DNA of 39,406 nucleotides from a virus. The notes under the pieces were generated by a model. That model was not told the origin of the DNA and ran no database searches. It saw only the letters and a program-made list of their open reading frames with translations. Shown here piece by piece: positions 1-4,324 of this stretch (position 1 is the stretch's first letter; each line of letters begins with the position of its first letter). Position numbers and translations under genes: made by a program. The stretch is taken from IMG/VR virus record IMGVR_UViG_3300023184_000272, positions 1-39,406 of that record, one strand, 5' to 3'.

Positions 1-42
1 AACTAAATCCTTTCCTTTTTGTAAGTAGACGTTTTGATACAT
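1..42 (-). CDS. 5' end of a gene running off the left edge
   Basis: An ATG at 42-40 opens a frame with 14 sense codons (MYQNVYLQKGKDLV) and no stop before the window ends. A full two-box promoter (49-80) ends 6 nt upstream of the ATG, the same spacing seen at other starts here. Too short to assign a function. Confidence 0.5.
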   Translation of the reverse strand, partial: MYQNVYLQKGKDLV

Positions 43-48
43 ATGTTA

Positions 49-80
49 TAAAGATACAATAAATTATCTTAACTACAAAA
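49..80 (-). promoter_or_regulatory. Two-box promoter for the left-edge gene
   Basis: Minus-strand TTTTGTAG, 15-nt spacer, GTATCTTTA. One of nine sites with this layout in the window; the first box has one change from TTTGGTAG. It lies just past the stop codon of the next gene and only 6 nt before the ATG at 42, so the transcript would be leaderless or nearly so. Confidence 0.7.
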
Positions 81-611
81 TTATTTAATCTTTAATTTGA
101 ATTTCTTTCCGGATGGGATTGAATATACTGCAAAGATAGGCGTTACTTGAAATTGTAAATCTCGCATTCTATTTGTATATGATTGCCACATTTGTTTTTC
201 TAAATAAGCAATTGTCATATGTGGTCTGTAATCTGTAAATTCGTTTGAGTTTGGTAGTTTGCTTAATAGATGATGTGCTTTTTCTAATCCATCACCAACT
301 GCATCCATTTTTAATACATCATAATTATCACTTTCAAAAACTGAAACATTACTTAGTTGTATATCCCCAAAATGAATCCTATCTAATAATTGTTGAACTA
401 TTTGTGGAGTTACGTTAGAATGTAATCCATATAACAAAGTGACGTGGGGTTCTGTTTCTTTACCATACTTACCACTACCATCATCGTAAATATCTTTATC
501 ATCTATAATACCGGTGAGTTGACTTTCGTTAAAATCAAAGTATAACATTACACAGCCATATTCGTAAGGGCCGTTTTTAATTTCTTTAAGTATCTTTCTT
601 AATTTAATCAC
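81..611 (-). CDS. 2H phosphoesterase (2'-5' RNA ligase / LigT-like)
   Basis: 176 aa. Two H-x-T motifs typical of the 2H phosphoesterase fold are visible: H56-V-T58 in PHVTLLYG and H131-M-T133 in PHMTIAYL, separated by about 75 residues as in this family. Members open or hydrolyse 2',3'-cyclic or 2'-5' phosphodiester bonds in RNA or oligonucleotides. In phages they can remove 2'-5' oligoadenylate-type or cyclic nucleotide signals or take part in RNA repair; which applies here cannot be told from sequence. The start overlaps the stop of the upstream gene by 4 nt, so the two are probably translationally coupled. The family call is secure; the substrate is unknown. Confidence 0.85.
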   Translation of the reverse strand: MIKLRKILKEIKNGPYEYGCVMLYFDFNESQLTGIIDDKDIYDDGSGKYGKETEPHVTLLYGLHSNVTPQIVQQLLDRIHFGDIQLSNVSVFESDNYDVLKMDAVGDGLEKAHHLLSKLPNSNEFTDYRPHMTIAYLEKQMWQSYTNRMRDLQFQVTPIFAVYSIPSGKKFKLKIK

Positions 612-1159
612 GATACTTTATAATCTTCTTTTAATTTTTCTAAGAATTTTTGAATTCCTTTATTATGATTTTTTTTCCAATCATTTGCATCACCATTATC
701 TGAAATAAATTTATATGAAACAAAATCAAAACCATATATTTTACATACTTTTGCAATTGAGTATGCTTCCATATCACATACTGAACGTTTTGTATTACTT
801 TGAAACGTATCAGTTGTAAAACATACATCACTATTACCAAATGTTAAAATTCCTGCTTCTAATTTGGGATAAATTATATCATCAAATGGAGTAACATATT
901 TTTTTGCAAATTGTTTAGTATCTATATCACCTTGTTGAAATTGTAAACATTTAATAAGTTCACCAATTTTATAATCAGATGAACCAGCTGAACCAAAGTT
1001 TATTACGATTGTTTCAGTTGGTGATAAATCTTTTAATATCTCAGTTGCTTTAATTGCTGCATTTACTTTACCAACTCCGGTGTATATAACATCCACTCCC
1101 ATCGGTTCTAATCCTTTTGGAAACTCACTTGGTAATGCAACAAACAATTTTATTCTCAT
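608..1159 (-). CDS. Nucleoside phosphorylase / MTA-SAH nucleosidase-like protein
   Basis: About 183 aa from the second Met. Features of the purine nucleoside phosphorylase / 5'-methylthioadenosine nucleosidase superfamily are an N-terminal glycine-rich TGVGKVNAA segment, a central FGSAG segment, a CDMEAYSIAKVC stretch (ribose-binding Met-Glu in the family) and a C-terminal FISDNGD (catalytic Asp loop). It is shorter than cellular MTA/SAH nucleosidases (about 230 aa). Likely role is cleavage of a nucleoside N-glycosidic bond, perhaps clearing methylation by-products. Start choice: an upstream ATG at 1165 overlaps the -7 box 1165-1173, whereas the ATG at 1159 sits 5 nt from that box, as at other short-leader genes here. 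Coupled to the downstream 2H phosphoesterase by a 4-nt overlap. Confidence 0.8.
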   Translation of the reverse strand: MRIKLFVALPSEFPKGLEPMGVDVIYTGVGKVNAAIKATEILKDLSPTETIVINFGSAGSSDYKIGELIKCLQFQQGDIDTKQFAKKYVTPFDDIIYPKLEAGILTFGNSDVCFTTDTFQSNTKRSVCDMEAYSIAKVCKIYGFDFVSYKFISDNGDANDWKKNHNKGIQKFLEKLKEDYKVS

Positions 1160-1181
1160 ACTCATAAATATAACATTTTTG

Positions 1182-1331
1182 CTGTAAGGGATGGATTCGA
1201 ACCACCACAGGGAGATTCGGAAAGTAACATTGATGCTTGCAAGCTGGTGGTCAACCCCATATTACTTTTCTATTTCTTAATCCCTATCCTCGAGACGAGA
1301 GGACATGTCTGCCAAATTTCAACACCTTACA
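1182..1331 (-). ncRNA. tRNA-like RNA with oversized variable region
   Basis: 150 nt. The ends form a perfect 7-bp acceptor stem (UGUAAGG with CCUUACA) stacked on a canonical T arm (UUCGAAU loop, 5-bp stem). The 5' side continues with UG and a class-II style D loop containing UUUGGCAGA, then a UCCUC/GAGGA stem with a 7-nt loop UCGUCUC. That loop lacks U33, so no confident anticodon can be given. Between this stem and the T arm lie about 85 nt, where leucine and serine tRNAs have 10-20. They fold as a long arm: AGGGA with UCCCU outside, then a 10-bp stem AAAGUAAUAU with AUGUUACUUU. The 5' end overlaps the stop codon of the 69-aa gene upstream. Confidence 0.6.
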
Positions 1332-1536
1332 ATTTTTTATCTTTTACAATGTTAAATGTTGCATTATGAAAGATTCGGATTTGGTCAGAACGATAGTGCC
1401 TAACTATACCACCTTCACACAATACAACACACCAAATATCATTTTCCAAAGTACCACCATCGGTAACATAGATAGCGTAACCATCTTTGTCATTTTCAAC
1501 CACTACGGGTATTGGTTTTTGAAATTCTAACATCAT
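1327..1536 (-). CDS. Small hypothetical protein (69 aa)
   Basis: No family recognised. The protein is a small, probably soluble, beta-rich polypeptide (PIPVVVENDKDGYAIYVTDG in the N-terminal half). Support for a real gene is a -7-like box (TCATATTTA, 1542-1550) ending 5 nt before the ATG, the spacing seen at other short-leader starts. Its stop codon lies inside the acceptor stem of the tRNA-like RNA at 1182-1331. A plus-strand frame across the same DNA (1237-1530) is judged a shadow. Confidence 0.6.
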   Translation of the reverse strand: MMLEFQKPIPVVVENDKDGYAIYVTDGGTLENDIWCVVLCEGGIVRHYRSDQIRIFHNATFNIVKDKKL

Positions 1537-1638
1537 ACAAATAAATATGAACTAACTCACTGGAAACCTTATAATTGAATTTAATCAACTTATGGGTTAA
1601 GTACTCCGTCTATGTTAGTTCCTCGTACTCCAAGTTTG

Positions 1639-1724
1639 CGGAGAGAGTAGGATTCGAACCCACGGACCTTTGACAGTCTCCTGATTTCAAGTCAGGTGCA
1701 ATAGACCAACTCTACCATCTCTCC
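1639..1724 (-). tRNA. tRNA-Ser(UGA)
   Basis: 86 nt. Perfect acceptor stem GGAGAGA/UCUCUCC, anticodon stem CCUGA/UCAGG with loop CUUGAAA (anticodon UGA), long variable arm, T loop UUCGAAU and discriminator G, all as expected for bacterial tRNA-Ser. Confidence 0.95.
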
Positions 1725-1730
1725 AATATA

Positions 1731-1997
1731 CTAATAGATATGTGCCTCTTCGTTTCTGAATGCGTCTCTTAAATCTAATTTACTTTGTCTTCTTCTAGCT
1801 TCCTCTGCTTCTCTATACCAACGCATCCAAGTCAATGATACATCAACCGGTGCTAATACCCATGCCATTACAATAACCATAATAGTATCCATTTCAGGAG
1901 AACCACCGGTTGGGTCATTTGAATATCGTTTGTTTAAATTTTTGTATAACTGATAGAAACAATAGATAACACAAATTACATAATAACTAACTAACAT
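1731..1997 (-). CDS. Small membrane protein, hypothetical (88 aa)
   Basis: The N-terminus (about residues 2-18) is strongly hydrophobic and aromatic. A second hydrophobic stretch lies around residues 39-58 (TIMVIVMAWVLAPVDVSLTW), followed by an Arg/Glu-rich tail. This suggests a two-span inner-membrane protein. No family recognised. Its ATG lies inside the 3' end of the upstream 56-aa reading frame (11-nt overlap), suggesting coupled translation. Confidence 0.6.
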   Translation of the reverse strand: MLVSYYVICVIYCFYQLYKNLNKRYSNDPTGGSPEMDTIMVIVMAWVLAPVDVSLTWMRWYREAEEARRRQSKLDLRDAFRNEEAHIY

Positions 1998-2157
1998 AAC
2001 TTTCTTTTTTAGGTTTTATTAAAATTTTAACACTTTCTTCTTTAATATGAGGATTTACTTTTATTGTTGTTGCTCCACTTTTTTTATCATGCATAAACAC
2101 ATAACTATGAACTTCTTTACCTACTAATTTTGCAATATTTTCTTTTGTAATCTCCAT
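1987..2157 (-). CDS. Small hypothetical protein (56 aa)
   Basis: Runs from ATG 2157 to TAG 1987. Starts MEITKENIAKLVGKEVHSYV and ends KKESYVS; lysine-rich with alternating beta-like residues. Supported by the full two-box promoter at 2165-2196, which ends 7 nt before the ATG, and by an overlap with the downstream membrane protein gene. Function unknown. Confidence 0.6.
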   Translation of the reverse strand: MEITKENIAKLVGKEVHSYVFMHDKKSGATTIKVNPHIKEESVKILIKPKKESYVS

Positions 2158-2164
2158 TGTTCAT

Positions 2165-2196
2165 TAAATATACAAAAAATAAATTATACTACCAAA
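2165..2196 (-). promoter_or_regulatory. Two-box promoter for the small-gene cluster
   Basis: Minus-strand TTTGGTAG, 15-nt spacer, GTATATTTA; an exact match to the window consensus. Located between tRNA-Met and the 56-aa gene, it probably drives the genes and RNAs from 2157 leftwards. Confidence 0.8.
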
Positions 2197-2212
2197 TTTA
2201 ATAAACTATTTG

Positions 2213-2286
2213 TGGGAAAGAATGGATTTGAACCAGTGACCTTCGCATTATGAGTGCGCTGCTCTAACCATCTGAGCTACATTCCC
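2213..2286 (-). tRNA. tRNA with CAU anticodon (Met, or Ile2 after lysidine modification)
   Basis: Acceptor GGGAAUG/CUUUCCC with one U-U mismatch, anticodon loop CUCAUAA, T loop UUCAAAU, discriminator A. A CAU anticodon can be elongator Met or the AUA-reading Ile tRNA; sequence alone does not decide. Lies only 4 nt beyond a terminator-like hairpin. Confidence 0.88.
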
Positions 2287-2289
2287 ATT

Positions 2290-2323
2290 AAAAAAATAAG
2301 CAGGTGTGGAATCACCTACTTAT
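2290..2323 (-). terminator. Rho-independent terminator-like hairpin
   Basis: Minus-strand 11-bp stem (AUAAGUAGGUG with CACCUGCUUAU, one G-U) and 6-nt loop AUUCCA, followed by seven U. Sits between tRNA-Ala and tRNA-Met, so it would limit read-through into the last tRNA and the small-gene cluster. Confidence 0.75.
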
Positions 2324-2376
2324 ATAGTGAATGAGAAACTTCTGAATCTCTTGCGGCTATATCACCAAAGCCCATG

Positions 2377-2450
2377 TGGAGGATAACGGATTCGAACCGT
2401 TGACCCCTTCGGTGCAAGCGAAGTGCTCTAGCCAACTGAGCTAATCCCCC
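2377..2450 (-). tRNA. tRNA-Ala(UGC)
   Basis: Acceptor GGGGGAU/AUCCUCC keeps the G3-U70 identity pair for alanyl-tRNA synthetase. Anticodon loop CUUGCAC in a CUUCG/CGAAG stem, T loop UUCGAAU, discriminator A. Confidence 0.95.
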
Positions 2451-2452
2451 AT

Positions 2453-2546
2453 AATGTAATGGCTGTGCGGTTTGTGTCCGGGTTTTCCCAAGTTTCCATT
2501 TCATTCTTAGCGTCTGTTCCGCCATTCATTTCTGAATCATTACATT
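2453..2546 (-). ncRNA. Structured spacer between tRNA-Arg and tRNA-Ala
   Basis: A 94-nt intergenic stretch closed by a perfect 9-bp terminal stem (AAUGUAAUG at its 5' end, CAUUACAUU at its 3' end). It contains an open frame starting MNGGTDAKNE that runs into tRNA-Ala and is not convincing as a gene. Possibly a tRNA-precursor spacer or a small RNA; function unknown. Confidence 0.35.
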
Positions 2547-2547
2547 G

Positions 2548-2621
2548 TGAACGGGATAGGATTCGAACCTATGGCCAACAGATTAGAAATCTGTTGCTCT
2601 ATCCAACTGAGCTACCCATCC
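2548..2621 (-). tRNA. tRNA-Arg(UCU)
   Basis: Anticodon stem ACAGA/UCUGU with loop UUUCUAA, T loop UUCGAAU, acceptor GGAUGGG/CCCGUUC (two wobble pairs), discriminator A. Confidence 0.95.
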
Positions 2622-2624
2622 AAT

Positions 2625-2790
2625 AAGTTGTTTCAACTTGCAAGTTTACTCTTAACATTTCTTTCTCTACAACGTCTGAATTTAATCACATTTGTAGTCC
2701 GAATGTTGCCTTGGGTAATTACTCCATGCATCTATGTAACTCTATATACCTTACCTTGTCAATAGGTGTGTTAAGTGTATGAAACAACTT
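2625..2790 (-). ncRNA. Structured spacer RNA between tRNA-Asp and tRNA-Arg
   Basis: 166 nt closed by an 11-bp perfect terminal stem (AAGUUGUUUCA at 2790-2780 with UGAAACAACUU at 2635-2625). The 3' strand can alternatively form its own hairpin, AAGUUG-AAA-CAACUU, so two mutually exclusive folds are possible. No credible reading frame. It may be a small RNA released by tRNA end processing; unassigned. Confidence 0.4.
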
Positions 2791-2791
2791 G

Positions 2792-2865
2792 CGGAGTGTA
2801 CGGGACTCGAACCCGTGGGCTTCGCCGTGACAGGGCGACATGATAACCAACTTCACTAACACTCC
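2792..2865 (-). tRNA. tRNA-Asp(GUC)
   Basis: Perfect acceptor GGAGUGU/ACACUCC, anticodon loop CUGUCAC in a CGCC/GGCG stem, T loop UUCGAGU, discriminator G as usual for Asp. Confidence 0.95.
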
Positions 2866-2871
2866 ATTTTG

Positions 2872-2944
2872 AGCCCAAGGATGGATTCGAACCTCCGACC
2901 TAATCATTACAAATGACTTGCTCTACCAGCTGAGCTACTCGGGC
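2872..2944 (-). tRNA. tRNA-Thr(UGU)
   Basis: Anticodon loop UUUGUAA in stem AGUCA/UGAUU, acceptor GCCCGAG/CUUGGGC, T loop UUCGAAU with one T-stem mismatch. Separated from tRNA-Asp by 6 nt. Confidence 0.93.
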
Positions 2945-2949
2945 TATTG

Positions 2950-3021
2950 TACTCAGTACGGGATTCGAACCCGTATTACATCCGTGAAAGGGATGTGACC
3001 TAACCCTTAGTCGAACTGAGC
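2950..3021 (-). tRNA. tRNA-Glu(UUC)
   Basis: Anticodon loop CUUUCAC in an ACAUCC/GGAUGU stem, T arm ACGGG-UUCGAAU-type, acceptor GCUCAGU/ACUGAGU. First tRNA after promoter 3140-3171, with a leader of about 115 nt whose only open frame is 12 codons. Confidence 0.93.
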
Positions 3022-3139
3022 TTTTAAGGAAAGTAAAAGATGGGTGCGTGGACGATTACTTTTATGATTGGCATTACTTTGGTTTTAACCCCCTCACTCC
3101 ACGATTTCTCATTTTGTTTCCCCAATCAACCTTATATGT

Positions 3140-3171
3140 TAAATATACAACAATTTTTCCTATATACCAAA
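3140..3171 (-). promoter_or_regulatory. Two-box promoter inside the tRNA array
   Basis: Minus-strand TTTGGTAT, 15-nt spacer, GTATATTTA. Faces tRNA-Glu, Thr, Asp, Arg and Ala and their spacers, so this half of the array has its own transcription start. The 3022-3137 leader can form a CGUGGA/UCCACG stem. Confidence 0.75.
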
Positions 3172-3229
3172 AAATTGCCCTCAAAAAAATTTTTGGACTT
3201 TTGATAAAAAGTGAAAAAAGTACATTTTG

Positions 3230-3304
3230 TGCCGGTAATAGGATTCGAACCTATAATTGGACAGTTTCTAAGGCTGTTGTGTATACCATTTCCACCATAC
3301 GGGC
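3230..3304 (-). tRNA. tRNA-Leu(UAG), short variable region
   Basis: Anticodon loop CUUAGAA in an ACAGC/ACUGU stem with one mismatch. D arm GUG-GAAAUGGUAUA-CAC is leucine-like and the discriminator is A. Only 75 nt: the variable region is about 6 nt instead of the long arm normal for bacterial Leu tRNAs. The acceptor has a C4-C69 mismatch. Confidence 0.85.
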
Positions 3305-3312
3305 ATTTATTG

Positions 3313-3397
3313 CGGAAAGTGTGAGATTCGAACTCACGGACCTTTAACAGTCGGCAGTTTAGTAAACTGCTGGTTTCAACCACTCACCCAACTTTCC
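3313..3397 (-). tRNA. tRNA-Ser, anticodon reads ACU
   Basis: 85 nt with perfect acceptor GGAAAGU/ACUUUCC, long variable arm, discriminator G and T loop UUCGAAU, all serine-type. The anticodon stem GCAGU/ACUGC leaves loop UUACUAA, giving anticodon ACU for the AGU codon. A34 is uncommon outside Arg(ACG); GCU would be the usual form. Confidence 0.85.
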
Positions 3398-3403
3398 TAT
3401 TTG

Positions 3404-3475
3404 GGTCAAAGGACGGTATCGAACCGACTTATCCGGCTCCACAAACCGGCGCATCACCTTAATGCTTCTAAGACC
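3404..3475 (-). tRNA. tRNA-His(GUG)
   Basis: Anticodon stem CCGGU/GCCGG with loop UUGUGGA. The extra G at -1 opposite C73, the hallmark of His tRNAs, is present. The acceptor stem has two U-U mismatches. Its 5' end overlaps the 3' acceptor of the next tRNA-like element by about 5 nt. Confidence 0.88.
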
Positions 3476-3537
3476 ATATGTGGAATCGAACCACTTTCCC
3501 AACTCTTACGTTAGGCGATACTCCTTTATCCTTTGTC
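3471..3537 (-). tRNA. Degenerate tRNA-like element, anticodon not assignable
   Basis: Good T arm (GUGG-UUCGAUU-CCAC), weak acceptor (GACAAAG/UAUGGUC, 5 of 7 paired), 3-bp D stem GAU/AUC with GG in the loop, and an anticodon arm CCUAAC/GUUGGG that leaves a 6- or 8-nt loop. Lies between tRNA-His and tRNA-Cys and overlaps the His 5' end. It may be a decaying tRNA or an unusual one. Confidence 0.4.
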
Positions 3538-3538
3538 G

Positions 3539-3609
3539 AGGTGTGTATTGGATTCGAACCAATGTTAGAGGTTTTGCAGACCTCCACCTAACCACTCGGA
3601 CAACTCACC
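3539..3609 (-). tRNA. tRNA-Cys(GCA)
   Basis: Anticodon stem GAGGU/ACCUC with loop CUGCAAA, discriminator U typical of Cys, T stem AUUGG/CCAAU, acceptor with one mismatch. Confidence 0.95.
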
Positions 3610-3615
3610 TTATTG

Positions 3616-3688
3616 TAGTTTCAGTAGGATTCGAACCTACACTCTAACATTCGTAGTGTTATGTGATAATCCATTTCACTATGAAACT
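3616..3688 (-). tRNA. tRNA-Arg(ACG)
   Basis: Perfect acceptor AGUUUCA/UGAAACU, anticodon stem UAACA/UGUUA with loop CUACGAA. ACG needs A34-to-inosine editing by host TadA to read CGN codons. Confidence 0.95.
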
Positions 3689-3693
3689 ATTTG

Positions 3694-3764
3694 CACGCAG
3701 TGAAGGAATTGAACCCTCTCCTTTGGTTTTGGAGACCAATTGGCTGCCATAGCCTACCACGCGT
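3694..3764 (-). tRNA. tRNA-Trp(CCA)
   Basis: Anticodon stem UUGGU/ACCAA with loop CUCCAAA, D stem GGCU/AGCC, discriminator G. The acceptor pairs imperfectly at positions 6 and 7. Confidence 0.9.
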
Positions 3765-3768
3765 TTTG

Positions 3769-3841
3769 TAGGAATAACAAGATTCGAACTTGTGACATCT
3801 AACGTATCAGATTAGCACTCTACCAGCTGAGTTATATTCCT
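3769..3841 (-). tRNA. tRNA-Ile(GAU)
   Basis: Perfect acceptor AGGAAUA/UAUUCCU, anticodon stem CUAAU/GUUAG with loop CUGAUAC, T loop UUCGAAU, discriminator A. Confidence 0.95.
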
Positions 3842-3846
3842 ATATG

Positions 3847-3920
3847 TTGGGAATGCAGGATTCGAACCTACGGCCTCTAGCTCCCAAAGCTAGCGCGATA
3901 CCGGACTACGCTAATTCCCA
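3847..3920 (-). tRNA. tRNA-Pro(UGG)
   Basis: Perfect acceptor UGGGAAU/AUUCCCA, perfect anticodon stem CUAGC/GCUAG with loop UUUGGGA, discriminator A. Confidence 0.95.
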
Positions 3921-3926
3921 TTTTTG

Positions 3927-3998
3927 TTATCGGACCTGGACTTGAACCAAAACTAATAGAATCAAAATCTATTGTGCTGCCAATTACACCATCCGACA
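3927..3998 (-). tRNA. tRNA-Gln(UUG)
   Basis: Anticodon stem AUAGA/UCUAU with loop UUUUGAU, acceptor UGUCGGA/UCCGAUA, T loop UUCAAGU. Confidence 0.92.
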
Positions 3999-4003
3999 AT
4001 TTG

Positions 4004-4075
4004 AGCAGATGAGAGGAATCGAACCTCCGTCTCCTACTTGGAAGGAAGGAGTAATGACCATTATACGACATCTGC
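4004..4075 (-). tRNA. tRNA-Gly(UCC)
   Basis: Perfect acceptor GCAGAUG/CAUCUGC, anticodon loop CUUCCAA with one stem mismatch, discriminator U as in bacterial Gly tRNAs. Confidence 0.93.
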
Positions 4076-4093
4076 ATATCAAATAAACAATTG

Positions 4094-4165
4094 AGGGAAG
4101 GGAGAATTACGATATCTCGACCTGATGATTAACAGTCATCTGCTCTGCCGCTGAGCTACCTTCCC
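4094..4165 (-). tRNA. tRNA-Asn(GUU) with altered T loop
   Basis: Perfect acceptor GGGAAGG/CCUUCCC and anticodon stem GAUGA/UCAUC with loop CUGUUAA. The T loop is AUCGUAA rather than UUCRANY: positions 54 and 58 are A and U instead of U and A, an apparent swap of the U54-A58 pair. One T-stem pair is U-U. Confidence 0.85.
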
Positions 4166-4170
4166 AAAAA

Positions 4171-4202
4171 CAAAAAACCCCAACTAATTAAAGTCAGGGT
4201 TT
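4171..4202 (-). terminator. Rho-independent terminator
   Basis: Minus-strand 10-bp stem with two wobble pairs (AACCCUGACU with AGUUGGGGUU), loop UUAAUU, then a U-rich tail. It ends the short unit that starts at 4310-4318 and lies just upstream of tRNA-Asn. Confidence 0.8.
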
Positions 4203-4234
4203 TCTAAAATTCTTAATATAAATCTAGCCTAACT

Positions 4235-4303
4235 TTACATATCTCTGCCACCCCAAATCTGATTCGGTGTGCTACAAAGTGTATGTAATGTTAATGCTTT
4301 CAT
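4235..4303 (-). CDS. Possible 22-residue peptide
   Basis: ATG 4303 to TAA 4235. The peptide starts MKALTLHTLC and ends NQIWGGRDM. It lies alone between a -7 box whose end is 6 nt before the ATG and a strong terminator at 4171-4202, so it looks like a promoter-peptide-terminator cassette. Inside it the RNA can form a CCGAA/UUUGG hairpin. It could equally be a small noncoding RNA in which the frame is chance. Confidence 0.35.
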   Translation of the reverse strand: MKALTLHTLCSTPNQIWGGRDM

Positions 4304-4309
4304 TTGTTA

Positions 4310-4318
4310 TAAATATAA
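4310..4318 (-). promoter_or_regulatory. -7-type box for the 22-codon unit
   Basis: Minus-strand TTATATTTA followed by TAA. No TTTGGTAG-like box is found 15 nt upstream. It overlaps the presumed 3' end of the large RNA. Confidence 0.5.
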
Positions 4319-4324
4319 TCGAAT

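Noticed and set aside
1182-1331. Reading the 150-nt RNA as a tmRNA or as a tRNA with a group I intron
   Set aside because: No tag frame and wrong acceptor identity for tmRNA; the insertion is far too short and lies in the variable region rather than the anticodon loop for a group I intron.
2316-4077. Several 60-100 codon frames on both strands inside the tRNA array (for example 2316-2525 minus, 2547-2765 plus, 3048-3347 plus, 3132-3383 minus, 3877-4077 minus)
   Set aside because: They run through complete tRNA genes and their repeated RFESV/GFEPM-like peptides are translations of T arms.
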